A stretch of 64,000 bases of DNA from Streptomyces niger. Its GTDB lineage: Bacteria > Actinomycetota > Actinomycetes > Streptomycetales > Streptomycetaceae. The notes below the pieces were generated by a model that saw only the letters and a program-made list of their open reading frames with translations, was not told where the DNA came from and ran no database searches. Where the stretch lies: the NCBI RefSeq assembly GCF_000718305.1, contig NZ_JOFQ01000018.1:53816-117815 (forward strand), read 5' to 3'. This document shows, in pieces, positions 1 to 8,044 of this stretch (position 1 is its first letter; the number at the start of each line of letters is the position of its first letter). The translations under genes were made by a program, and so were the position numbers.

Positions 1-599
1 GTGCGGCCGGGAACGGACGCGGCGGTCAGCCAGAGCCGGCACATCCATTCCAGCTGCGCCGCACGGTCGTAGGCCTGGTCCAGGGTGTCGCCGTAGGTGA
101 GCGTCCCGTGGTTCTGCAGCAGCACTCCCGTGCGGTCGCGCAGCGCGTGCAGCATGTTGTCGGCCAACTCCTGGCTGCCGTACGTCGCATACGGGGCGAC
201 CCGGACGGTACCTCCGAGGGCCGCGGTCATGTAGTGCACCGGCGGGAGTTCCGGTACCAGTGTGGAGACCGCGGTGGCGTGCACCGCGTGGGTGTGGACG
301 ACAGCGGTGGCACCGGTGTGGCGGTACACCGCGAGGTGCATCGGCAACTCGCTCGTCGGCCTCAGCTCCCCGGCCACCTGCCGCCCGTCCGCCGGGTCCA
401 CGGCCACCAGGTCGTCCGGGCCCAGCCGGTCGTACGGGACGCCGGTGGGGGTGACGAGCACCAGCCCGCCGACGCGCATCGACACATTGCCCGACGTGCC
501 GACCACCAGCCCGTCGGTCACCGTGCGCCGCGCGGCGGCCACCAGCGCGTCCCACGCCTCCGCCATCTCTCCCGCCGGTCCCGGCCCGCGATCCGTCAT
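1..599 (-). CDS. Class II aldolase/adducin family protein (3' end cut by window edge)
   Basis: The minus-strand frame opens at an ATG at 599 and runs off the left edge, so 199 residues are visible and the C-terminus is missing. It reads as a class II (zinc-dependent) aldolase of the L-fuculose/L-ribulose-phosphate or methylthioribulose-phosphate type. The GTSGNVS phosphate-binding region is at about residues 35-41, the catalytic Glu in SELPMH is near residue 84, and the zinc-ligand histidines are in VHTHAVH (about 102 and 104) and QNHGT (about 164). The family cleaves or epimerises sugar phosphates in the cytosol; the exact substrate cannot be told. The neighbour at 816 is divergent, so operon partners, if any, lie outside the window. 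Confidence 0.87.
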   Translation of the reverse strand, partial: MTDRGPGPAGEMAEAWDALVAAARRTVTDGLVVGTSGNVSMRVGGLVLVTPTGVPYDRLGPDDLVAVDPADGRQVAGELRPTSELPMHLAVYRHTGATAVVHTHAVHATAVSTLVPELPPVHYMTAALGGTVRVAPYATYGSQELADNMLHALRDRTGVLLQNHGTLTYGDTLDQAYDRAAQLEWMCRLWLTAASVPGR

Positions 600-682
600 G
601 CCGCCCCGCTCCCTCCTGGAACCCCCGCGCCGCGCACCGTACCGGGGGTACCCCGGGCAGCCGCCGCACTGTAAGGCGGATC

Positions 683-714
683 ATGCCCCGCCGGTATCCC
701 CCAAACCGGGGCAT
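683..714. promoter_or_regulatory. Inverted repeat between divergent aldolase and muramidase genes
   Basis: Perfect 8-bp arms ATGCCCCG (683-690) and CGGGGCAT (707-714) flank a 16-base spacer, 84 bases upstream of the aldolase start and about 100 bases before the muramidase start. A direct repeat GCATCTCGG follows at 711 and 751. The position in a 216-bp divergent intergenic region suggests an operator, but a hairpin without regulatory role is possible. No protein can be assigned to it. Confidence 0.35.
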
Positions 715-815
715 CTCGGCTTTGGCCAGTGATTGGCCGGAGCCGATCCGGCATCTCGGGATCTTCCCCTAGCCTCAGGATGATTTGTCATGCACGTCGC
801 CATCCGGGGGGAATC

Positions 816-1637
816 ATGGCTCGTGACCGCAAACCCACCCCTAGCAGCTCCACCAGCGACCCGGCACCCAGCGACCCCGCACCCGGCGCACCGCGCCGGC
901 GGCGCCGTCCGGCCTCCGTCGCCGCCGCAACCGCCCTCGCACTGGCCGCGCTGGCCGGCACGGCGCTGACCGAGCTCGCCGCGGCGAGCCCTTCGGCGGC
1001 GGCCGGCGTGCCGCACGGCCACGACGTCTCCTCGCACCAGAAGAACGTCAACTGGGCCAAGGCCCGCGCGAAGGGCGCGCGCTTCGTCTACGTCAAGGCC
1101 AGCGAGTCCACCGACTACACCAATCCCTACTTCGGCCAGCAGTACGACGGCGCCCGCGGGGCCGGCCTGCTGCGCGGCGCGTACCACTTCGCGGTGCCCA
1201 ACCAGTCCTCCGGCGCGGCGCAGGCCCGGTACTTCCTGCGCAACGGCGGCGGCTGGACGGCGGACGGCTGGACGCTGCCGCCGGCCCTGGACATCGAGCA
1301 CAACCCGTACAGCAAGAAGCACAAGTGTTACGGCGTGAGCAAGAAGAAGATGGTCGCCTGGATCTGGGACTTCAGCGATGAGGTCAAGCGGCAGACCGGG
1401 CGCCGACCGGTGATCTACACGACCGCCCGCTGGTGGAACACCTGCACCGGCGGCAGCGGGGCCTTCGCGCAGAGCCACCCGCTGTGGCTGGCGTCCTGGC
1501 ACGGCGAGCCGGGCGACCTGCCGAAGGGCTGGTCCTTCCTGAGCATCTGGCAGTACTCGAACAAAGGGGAGTTGCCGGGCGACCAGAACGCCTGGAACGG
1601 CTCCTACGGACAGCTCCGCAAGTTCGCCGGCGGCTAG
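816..1637 (+). CDS. Secreted GH25 lysozyme (1,4-beta-N-acetylmuramidase)
   Basis: This 273-residue protein has a basic N-terminus (RRRRR, about 27-31), a hydrophobic signal segment (about 34-58) and then a single glycoside hydrolase 25 domain. The GH25 acidic residues are visible: Asp in HGHDVSS (about 70) and the DxE pair in ALDIEHN (about 159 and 161). GH25 enzymes cut the MurNAc-GlcNAc bond of peptidoglycan outside the membrane. I chose the ATG at 816 over the in-frame upstream start at 729 because a GGGGGGAA ribosome-binding stretch lies just before it and the signal peptide then sits near the N-terminus. There is no separate cell-wall-binding repeat, so this is a minimal catalytic enzyme. 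It is probably monocistronic. Confidence 0.9.
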   Translation: MARDRKPTPSSSTSDPAPSDPAPGAPRRRRRPASVAAATALALAALAGTALTELAAASPSAAAGVPHGHDVSSHQKNVNWAKARAKGARFVYVKASESTDYTNPYFGQQYDGARGAGLLRGAYHFAVPNQSSGAAQARYFLRNGGGWTADGWTLPPALDIEHNPYSKKHKCYGVSKKKMVAWIWDFSDEVKRQTGRRPVIYTTARWWNTCTGGSGAFAQSHPLWLASWHGEPGDLPKGWSFLSIWQYSNKGELPGDQNAWNGSYGQLRKFAGG

Positions 1638-1693
1638 GCCGAGCGGGGCCCCAAGCACCTCAAAGGCACCACGGAATGAACCCTGAGTGACAG

Positions 1694-1730
1694 GTGAGAC
1701 GCCTCCGCACGAAAACGGCGGGGGCGTCAC
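1694..1730 (+). terminator. Possible hairpin after the muramidase gene
   Basis: An imperfect stem pairs GTGA..CGCC..CCGC with GGCGGGGGCGTCAC around an A-rich loop (GAAAAC). It lies 57 bases after the stop codon. There is no clear T-tract, so the assignment as terminator is tentative. Confidence 0.35.
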
Positions 1731-1746
1731 CACCAGGCCCGTTGTC

Positions 1747-1768
1747 GTTCATCTTCCGTTCACCCACC
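1747..1768 (+). promoter_or_regulatory. PHO box-like direct repeat (PhoP site) upstream of pit
   Basis: Two adjacent 11-base units, GTTCATCTTCC (1747-1757) and GTTCACCCACC (1758-1768), match the Streptomyces PHO-box design of tandem 11-bp units resembling GTTCACC..CC. They end 50 bases before the pit start. PhoP control of phosphate genes through such repeats is established in Streptomyces; that this copy binds PhoP is inferred from the pattern and from the phosphate-transporter context. Confidence 0.62.
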
Positions 1769-1818
1769 CTCCTTACGGTCGTTCGCGTCACTGACCATCG
1801 AACTGATTGCCTGGGTGA

Positions 1819-3084
1819 ATGGAACACATCACGCTTCTCATCGGGATCGTGATCGTCACGGCCTTGGTGTTCGACTTCACGAACGGCTTCCACGACACGG
1901 CCAACGCGATGGCCACCACCATCTCCACCGGGGCACTCAAGCCCAAGATCGCGGTGGCGATGTCGGCGGTGCTCAACCTCGTCGGCGCGTTCCTCTCCGT
2001 GGAGGTCGCCAAGACCATTTCCGGCGGCATCATCGACGAAGGCGCCGGCATCAGACCAGAGGTGATCTTCGCCGGCCTCGTCGGCGCCATCGTCTGGAAC
2101 CTCCTGACCTGGCTCGCCGGTCTCCCCTCCAGCTCCTCGCACGCCCTCTTCGGCGGCCTCATCGGCGCGACCCTGGTGTCCGTCGGCACGAGCGGGGTCA
2201 ACGCGGACGCCGTCGTCATGAAGGTCCTCATACCGGCCGTGGCCGCGCCGATCGTCGCGGGCATCGCCGCGACCGCCGCCACCCGGCTCACCTACCGGCT
2301 GGCCCGCCACCGCGCCGAGGAGGACACCGCCAAGGGTTACCGCGCGGGGCAGATCGCCTCGGCGGCCCTGGTCTCCCTCGCCCACGGCACCAACGACGCC
2401 CAGAAGACGATGGGCGTCATCACCCTCGCCCTGATCACCGGCGGCGCGCTCGCCCCGCAGGCCGACCCGCCGATGTGAGTCATCGCCTCGGCCGGCCTCG
2501 CCATCGCCCTCGGCACGTACCTGGGCGGCTGGCGCATCATCCGGACGATGGGCAAGGGCATCACCGACATCCAGCCGCCGCAGGGCTTCGCCGCCCAGAC
2601 CGGCGCGGCCGTCACCATCCTGGCCTCCTCGCACCTCGGCTTCGCGCTCTCCACCACCCAGGTCTGCTCCGGCGCCGTCATGGGCTCCGGCCTCGGCCGC
2701 AAGGGCGGCGTCGTGCGCTGGTCGACGGCCGGCCGCATGGTGATCGCCTGGGGCCTGACGCTGCCGGCCGCCGGGCTGGTCTCCGCGGGCGCGGCGTTCC
2801 TGGCCGGCCAGGGCGACTGGGGCATCACCACGGTCGCCGTGCTGGGCCTCGCCATCTGCGGCGCCATCTGGGCCGCCTCCCGCCGCAAGCCGGTGGACAG
2901 CAGCAACGTCAACGACGTGACACCCGTCGAGTCCGCCGAGCCGGCCGGTGTCGTCACCGCCGCGCTCCAGACGGTCTCCCCGCCGCCCGCGGGCACGACC
3001 ACGACCGGAGCCGGCACCATCGACGGCATCCCGGCGCAGGCCGCGCCGCACTCCCCCACCCCCGCCACCACGGCCGTCCGCTGA
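1819..3084 (+). pseudogene. pit: PiT-family inorganic phosphate transporter, interrupted by an in-frame TGA
   Basis: A 422-codon frame encodes a low-affinity phosphate permease of the PiT family. The N-terminal signature DFTNGFHDTANAMA and the C-terminal half signatures SLAHGTNDAQKTMG and STTQVCSGAVMGSG are present, with about ten membrane segments. Codon 220 (2476-2478) is TGA, directly after APQADPPM and before VIASAGLAIALG. In relatives this position is, as I recall them, Trp in PPMW, so TGG has become TGA. The frame is intact on both sides. Translation would stop after 219 residues and lose the second conserved repeat. Internal ATG 2548 is unlikely to rescue function. This could be a real nonsense mutation, a sequencing error or readthrough; the sequence alone cannot decide. 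The gene is preceded by a PHO-box-like repeat and followed by a small membrane protein. Confidence 0.85.
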
Positions 3085-3115
3085 CCGCGGCCGCTCCCGT
3101 TAAGGAACCGACGCC

Positions 3116-3364
3116 ATGAACATCGACTGGGCTGCACTCGGCCAGGTCTTCGGCACCACGCTCGCGGTGACCGTCGGCATGGTGGGCCTGTTCACCCTGG
3201 GCATCGTGGGGACCTCCCGCAAGGCCGCGCAGGAGGGCGAGGCGGGCGGCACCGCGGTCGCCGGCAGCGGCTCCTCGGCCGCAACCCGCGCCGGCGGATA
3301 CGTCTGCTTCGCGCTCTGCCTCGCGGCCGTCGGCTACGGCATCTTCCTGATCGTCGCCGGCTGA
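3116..3364 (+). CDS. Small two-helix membrane protein downstream of pit
   Basis: This 82-residue protein has a first hydrophobic segment at about residues 10-31, a polar Gly/Ala/Ser-rich loop with charged residues (SRKAAQEGEAGG), and a second hydrophobic segment at about 58-80. I recognise no catalytic motif. It starts 31 bases after the pit stop, with an AAGGA-type ribosome site before the ATG, so it is probably co-transcribed with pit. Similar small proteins next to pit genes are common in Streptomyces as far as I recall, which suggests an accessory role in phosphate uptake; this is inference. Confidence 0.7.
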   Translation: MNIDWAALGQVFGTTLAVTVGMVGLFTLGIVGTSRKAAQEGEAGGTAVAGSGSSAATRAGGYVCFALCLAAVGYGIFLIVAG

Positions 3365-3402
3365 CCGGCGGGCGCGCCCGCGCCCGGACGCCCCGCACCA
3401 CC

Positions 3403-3449
3403 CGAAGGCGCTCAGCCGCCGCGTTCCCCGCGGCCGCTGAGCGCCTTCG
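3403..3449. terminator. Bidirectional hairpin between convergent genes
   Basis: Perfect 14-bp arms CGAAGGCGCTCAGC (3403-3416) and its complement (3436-3449) separate the phosphate genes from the minus-strand conflict module. The right arm lies inside the last codons of the lipoprotein gene. No T-tract is present, as is usual for Streptomyces terminators. Confidence 0.62.
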
Positions 3450-4758
3450 TCGCTTCCTCGGCGAGCTCGTCGGCGATCGAGGCATCGTCCTTGCCGGTGA
3501 GGTAGGCGGAGACGTACAGCTGGACGACCTTGCTGTACGTGGCGTAGTGCGCGCTCCGCGGGCGGGGCGCCGCGTCGTCGAGCGCGCGGTGCAGCAGGTC
3601 CGTGTACGGCGGGTCCTGCCCTGCCGGCGCGGCGCCGTGCCGGGCGCCGTCGTCCTCCTCCCGCCGGGCGTCCTCGGGCGGCAGGTCGCACGCGGGCGCC
3701 GTGCCGTCGTACGCCGAGGCGCGGGTGGCCGCGAAGCCGCGCTGCAGCAGGCAGCGCTCGCTGCGGGCCGAGGTGAGGGCGGTGATCAGGGAGCGGGCCT
3801 CGGCCGGGTGCGCGGCGTCGGCCGCCACGGCGAGGTTCTGGCCGCCCAGGACCGTGCGGTGCCGGCCCTCCGGCGAGCCCGCGGGCAGCTGGGCCACGTC
3901 GAACTGCCGGCCCGGTGCCAGTTTCTCGGCGACCGAGGCGTACTCCACCGGCCAGTTCCGCATGAACAGCGCCCGGCCCTCGGCGAACCACTGCCGGCTG
4001 GCGGTCTCGTCCATCGCCGTCGCCTCCTGCGGCATGATCGTGCGCAACCGCTCCTTGAGCGCGTACACGCCCTGCTGCAACGCCCCGGCGAGATGGGCGG
4101 TCCGCTCCGGGTCGCCGCCGGACGCCCAGACCGACTCCAGGGTGTTGACCGTGAGGCCTTCGTAGGGCCGCAGCTGGGCGACCATGCCGTACAGCTTCTC
4201 GTCCGCCGGGCGGTGGGCGTTCTCCTCGGCCATGATCTTCTGCGACCAGGTCCGCAGCTGCTCCCAGGTGTCGGGCGGCCCGTCGTACCCGTACTTCGCC
4301 AGCAGGTCGCTGCGGTAGTAGAGCAGCCCGGCGTCGGTGTTGAAGGGGACGGCCCAGACGGTGCCGTCGGAGCCGGTGGTGGTCGTCTTCTTGACGCTGG
4401 CGAGGAAGTCGCCGCTCAGCTCCCTGCCCCAGGGCCGGATGATGCCCGCCGCGGCGAACTCCGCGGTCCAGGCCACGTCGATGTTGAGCACGTCGTACCC
4501 GCCGTTGCCGGACTGGCCCGCGGCCAGCAGCTGGCTGCGCTGCGCGTCGGCGGTGTCCGGCAGCTTCACGATGCGGACGTGCTTGCCGGTCCGCCGCTCC
4601 CACGCGCGGATCAGTTCGCGGCGCACCCCCGTACTGCTGAGATCGCTGCCGGTGGCCAGGACGATGTCGCCGTCCGCCGCGGGTGTCGGCCCCGGGTCCG
4701 TACAGCCCCCCGCGAGCAGGCAGAGCACGGCGGCGACCGCCGCGGCCACGCGCTTCAC
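3412..4758 (-). CDS. Solute-binding lipoprotein (ABC family 1 type) in caspase/EACC1 unit
   Basis: This 448-residue lipoprotein starts at GTG 4758, which overlaps the upstream stop as GTGA, so translation is coupled. A signal peptide ends in a lipobox-like LLAGGC (Cys about 19). The mature part is a family 1 extracellular sugar-binding fold: AWERRTGKHVRIVKLP, YDVLNIDVAWTAEFA, a PWG hinge region and repeated aromatic residues. No permease or ATPase gene is adjacent, so a normal uptake role is doubtful. The upstream protein carries its own internal binding-protein-like domain, which makes a sensor or recognition role in that system more likely. Ligand unknown. The family assignment is fairly sure; the role is inference. 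Confidence 0.82.
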   Translation of the reverse strand: MKRVAAAVAAVLCLLAGGCTDPGPTPAADGDIVLATGSDLSSTGVRRELIRAWERRTGKHVRIVKLPDTADAQRSQLLAAGQSGNGGYDVLNIDVAWTAEFAAAGIIRPWGRELSGDFLASVKKTTTTGSDGTVWAVPFNTDAGLLYYRSDLLAKYGYDGPPDTWEQLRTWSQKIMAEENAHRPADEKLYGMVAQLRPYEGLTVNTLESVWASGGDPERTAHLAGALQQGVYALKERLRTIMPQEATAMDETASRQWFAEGRALFMRNWPVEYASVAEKLAPGRQFDVAQLPAGSPEGRHRTVLGGQNLAVAADAAHPAEARSLITALTSARSERCLLQRGFAATRASAYDGTAPACDLPPEDARREEDDGARHGAAPAGQDPPYTDLLHRALDDAAPRPRSAHYATYSKVVQLYVSAYLTGKDDASIADELAEEATKALSGRGERGG

Positions 4759-7433
4759 CGGCCCGCCTCCTGTCCGCCCGTACCGAAGGAGGCCACCAAC
4801 CCGGCCAGGGTGTCCGCGGCTCCCGGACCACCGGCCACGCAGTTGCCGCCCGAGCCCTCGACGACGTGCCGCACCGGGGCCGCGTCGCAGCCGCCCTTGC
4901 CGGCCGCCAGCACGACCACGGGAATCCGGGGGTGCGCGGCGAGCGCGTCGGAGAGCGCCTCGCGCGCCGCCGCCGACCGCTTGCCCGCGCCGTCGTCCTC
5001 GTCCAGGACGAGCACCACGGCCTTCGTCCGCTCGGCCGGGCCGTCGCGCAGCCGGTCCAGCGCGGCGGTGAGCGCCTCCTGCATCCACGCGCCCTGGTCG
5101 ACGAGGCCGCCGTCGTCCCGCTGGAGGCGGTCCAGCACTTCGCGCCCCGCTGCCGGGTCGGTGCTGCCGGCCCTGACCCGTTCGACGGGGCGCTCGCGGT
5201 CCCGGGCCGCGGTGCCGGCCCGGGGGTAGGTCCACAGTCCGTACGTGTCCTTCGGCCCGAGCACCTCCAGGGCGCGGCCGACCGCGTCCGCCGCCACGGA
5301 GATCCGGCCCCCGTCCGCCATGGAGGTGGAGGTGTCGAGGAGGAAGAGGAGCTGACCGGGGCGGTGCGCCGAGTCGTACGCCGCCAGCACCTGGGAGACC
5401 CGCTGCCGCCCTGCGGTGTACGGCTCCACGCCGATGTCCGGCAGGACGCCGGCGCGGCTGTCCCGGAGCGGGGAGTCGGTGGGTGCCGGGGCGGCGGCGC
5501 CTTTCGCGTTCACTCCGCGGTACCCGGCCCGCGTGATCACCTTCTGGCCACCGTCCGGCCGCCGCAGCCAGTCGGCGAACCGGTCCGAGGCGGCCCGCCG
5601 GCGGGCGGCGTCCGCCGCCCCCTTCCAGGCCACCCGGATCAGCGGGTGGTCCAGGCCCGGCACGCCGGACGGGTAGTAGGCCTCGTAGCGGTCCTCCTTC
5701 TCGGGAACGGTGGCGAGGGCCGGGCAGTTCCCGACGGCGTGCCCGAGATTGGCGTCGGTGAGGGACTTCTCCGTGACCAGCGGCGCCGCGGTGGCGCGTG
5801 ACACCGCGCCGGCCGACGCCGCACCCGGGCGCAGGGAGCACAGCAGCTCCGCGCTGCCGGCGTACTGGCTGCCCGGCGCCCGCAGCCGGTTCTCGGCGCG
5901 CTCGGCCACGCCCGTCCGGGGCGCGCCGCCGTCCAGCGCGACGGGGGTGCCGTCGTCGGCCAGGTAGAGGCCGATGGTGTGCATCAGCCCGACGCCGGAC
6001 AGTACGGGGCTGGGGCGGAGCAGCCGCAGCTTCCGGTCGGCCGCGTCGTCCAGGATCTCGTGCCAGCTGCTGCCGGCCTGTTCCACGTCGGACAGGCCGC
6101 GCGTCTCGGGGACGCCGACGACGAGCGGGGTGTAGGCGACCGGGCCGACCCGGTGCAGGGTGACGGGGGCGTGTGCGGCCATGCCCTGGCGGACCTGGAG
6201 GTGGTCGACGGTCGATTCGGGCACCCACAGGTCGGGCTGGGGACCGGGGCGATACAGCGGCTCGACGGCCTCGCCGCCGGCGCCTCCCTCCGGGGCCTCG
6301 TCCTCCCCCTCGGCCTCGCCCCGCCAGCGGTCCGCCGCGGCGAAGCCCTGTGCCACCTGGTCCTTGGCGGCGGAGTAGACGGTGATCTGGGTGCGCCGGC
6401 AGCCGTCGGGGACGTCGTCCTCGCCCGGCACGGGCGCGGTGTTGAGGTCGGACATCTCGTACGCGAGGGCCGCGGCGCGCAGCGTCGGTTCGGCCTCGGG
6501 GGCGGTGAGCAGCCGCAGTTCCTGGGCGGGCGGGCAGTCCCCCGGCGGCCGCAGCCGGTCGGTGACCACCAGGGCGGTGGCGACGAGGGCCAGCGCGGCG
6601 GCGGCGGACAGCAGCTGTAACCGGCGCCGCGGGCGGGAGCGCCACCAGCGTCGGGCGCGGACGACGAACGGCGTACGAGGGCGCGCTTCCCTGGTGGCGA
6701 AGGAGACGACCACGTCGTCGACGGTGTTCCGCTTGGAGGCGCGCGGCACCCAGGCGCCGCCCTGCGGGGTGGTGTGGTCGGCGAGTCGCCGACGCAGCTC
6801 ACCGGCCAGGTCCTCGAAGGTGACGCACTCCTTGCCCTCGATGCCGTGTTCGAGGATGTCGAGCACGGCCCGGGTGAAGGTGGTGCCGCCGCCGGGCTCG
6901 GTGCCGCTGAAGATCCGGCGGTTCGGCTGCGCGGCCATCAGCAGTGAGACCGGCTTGTCGTCGGTGCGGAAGCTGTCGTCCGCGTTGCCCGCGAAGCAGC
7001 ATTCGAGCACGACGACGACGCGGTCGGCGCGCGACCTCTCCAGGCGCGGCAGGACGTCCTTGACCCAGGAGACCGCTTCGTACGAGGCGACCCGGGGCTT
7101 GTCCTGCGCCACCCGCGACGTCTCGACCAGCAGGTGCAGGTCGCCGCCGTCGCGCCGGACCCGGCCGTGTCCGGAGAAGTAGACCAGCAGCAGTCCGCGG
7201 GCCTCGTGGGCCGCGGTGCGCAGCGCGGCGGTCAGCTCCTCCGGGGTCTTCGGGCGCAGCGGCGTCACTTCCTGGGGCAGGAAGAGGTCGGTGGCCGGGG
7301 CGCACAGCACCCGGCCCAGCTCGTCGGGGTTGGCGAAGACCGCGTCGAGGTCGGGCAGCCGAGGGTCCTGGTAGCTGCTGACGCCGATGAGGAGCGCGCG
7401 GTTCTGCTTGCCCCGCGCGTCGTAGAGGGGCAT
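4755..7433 (-). CDS. Caspase-like protease fused to TM helix, solute-binding-like and VWA domains (EACC1-associated type)
   Basis: This 892-residue protein has four parts. Residues 1-245 form a peptidase C14 caspase-like domain: it begins with NRALLIGVSSYQD, the catalytic His is in YFSGHG (about 89), and the catalytic Cys is in VLECCFAG (about 145). A single membrane helix follows at about 272-291. Residues 305-650 resemble a periplasmic solute-binding protein. Residues 694-885 form a von Willebrand A domain with the metal site DTSTS (Asp about 700). The caspase would be cytosolic and the other parts outside the cell. Both catalytic residues are intact. It sits 5 bases after an EACC1-type gene and overlaps the lipoprotein gene by 4 bases. 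Known EACC1-caspase pairs are predicted conflict or abortive-defence systems; signal transfer from an external ligand to the protease is my inference. Confidence 0.85.
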   Translation of the reverse strand: MPLYDARGKQNRALLIGVSSYQDPRLPDLDAVFANPDELGRVLCAPATDLFLPQEVTPLRPKTPEELTAALRTAAHEARGLLLVYFSGHGRVRRDGGDLHLLVETSRVAQDKPRVASYEAVSWVKDVLPRLERSRADRVVVVLECCFAGNADDSFRTDDKPVSLLMAAQPNRRIFSGTEPGGGTTFTRAVLDILEHGIEGKECVTFEDLAGELRRRLADHTTPQGGAWVPRASKRNTVDDVVVSFATREARPRTPFVVRARRWWRSRPRRRLQLLSAAAALALVATALVVTDRLRPPGDCPPAQELRLLTAPEAEPTLRAAALAYEMSDLNTAPVPGEDDVPDGCRRTQITVYSAAKDQVAQGFAAADRWRGEAEGEDEAPEGGAGGEAVEPLYRPGPQPDLWVPESTVDHLQVRQGMAAHAPVTLHRVGPVAYTPLVVGVPETRGLSDVEQAGSSWHEILDDAADRKLRLLRPSPVLSGVGLMHTIGLYLADDGTPVALDGGAPRTGVAERAENRLRAPGSQYAGSAELLCSLRPGAASAGAVSRATAAPLVTEKSLTDANLGHAVGNCPALATVPEKEDRYEAYYPSGVPGLDHPLIRVAWKGAADAARRRAASDRFADWLRRPDGGQKVITRAGYRGVNAKGAAAPAPTDSPLRDSRAGVLPDIGVEPYTAGRQRVSQVLAAYDSAHRPGQLLFLLDTSTSMADGGRISVAADAVGRALEVLGPKDTYGLWTYPRAGTAARDRERPVERVRAGSTDPAAGREVLDRLQRDDGGLVDQGAWMQEALTAALDRLRDGPAERTKAVVLVLDEDDGAGKRSAAAREALSDALAAHPRIPVVVLAAGKGGCDAAPVRHVVEGSGGNCVAGGPGAADTLAGLVASFGTGGQEAGR

Positions 7434-7438
7434 GCCGG

Positions 7439-7870
7439 TTACTCCGTGCCGACGCGGCCACCCTGGTCGCCGCGTTCGGCACGCGGATCGGGGTCGTCGA
7501 GGCGGTGGAGTCCGGAGGCATCACTGATGTCGAGTGCCGGTGTCTCGCCGTCGGCGGCGGTCTCCCTGCGGTGGGCGAGCCACTCCCGCAGGGCGATGAG
7601 GAGCTGCTCGGTCATCGGCGCGGCGACCGCGCCGATGAGGACCAGGACGAGGTCGTCGACGCCGACGGCCATCTCGGGTCCCTGGCCCGCCGCGTCCGCG
7701 CCGGTGGGCGGGGCGGTCCCCGCGCCCGGTGCCCGGCGCCAGCCGTGGTTGTCGGGCGTCAGCCACGACTCGCGCTCCAGCCACCGCCGGAGGTCTTCCA
7801 GATCCTGGCCCCCGTCATGGGTCCCGGTGACTCTCATGCGTACTTCGTGACGCTGCCGGCTCTCCGTCAT
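7439..7870 (-). CDS. Effector-associated constant component EACC1-like protein
   Basis: The 143-residue product begins at ATG 7870 with a strong AGGAGGG ribosome site, which decides this start against the longer upstream frame. Residues 12-33 (MRVTGTHDGGQDLEDLRRWLER) match the way EACC1 proteins begin as I recall that family: a strand followed by a D(L/G)xxLRxWL helix. A hydrophobic helix follows (about 69-83, DDLVLVLIGAVAAPM), then another amphipathic helix ending in EWLAHRR. The C-terminus is acidic and low-complexity. EACC1 is the conserved small partner of caspase or trypsin effectors in predicted actinobacterial conflict systems. It is first in an operon with the caspase fusion 5 bases downstream. 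Biochemical function of the family is unknown to me. Assignment rests on pattern and context. Confidence 0.72.
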   Translation of the reverse strand: MTESRQRHEVRMRVTGTHDGGQDLEDLRRWLERESWLTPDNHGWRRAPGAGTAPPTGADAAGQGPEMAVGVDDLVLVLIGAVAAPMTEQLLIALREWLAHRRETAADGETPALDISDASGLHRLDDPDPRAERGDQGGRVGTE

Positions 7871-8044
7871 CCCGTCCCCCTCCTGCGGCACCTTTGCCAT
7901 AGGTGCACCGATGGTGTCGCGCCGGACGCGCGGCAGGCAACAGGCCGTCAACAACGGTCCACGCTGTGTCCTTGACCACAGGCCGTGCCATACGACTGCG
8001 TCGCAGGTCAAGGGTGAGTTGACGGCATTCGCGGCACGTGGTGG

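Noticed and set aside
600..815. A c-di-AMP (ydaO-type) riboswitch before the muramidase gene
   Set aside because: Such switches control some wall hydrolases in this group, but the conserved core elements are not visible in this 216-base region.
2476..2478. Selenocysteine reading of the pit TGA
   Set aside because: The position corresponds to Trp in relatives, not Cys, and PiT proteins are not selenoproteins. A TGG-to-TGA change is simpler.
1815..3119. An uninterrupted plus-strand frame through the pit region that avoids the TGA
   Set aside because: The translation is Arg/His/Pro-rich with no membrane helices, so it is not an alternative phosphate transporter and does not rescue the interruption.
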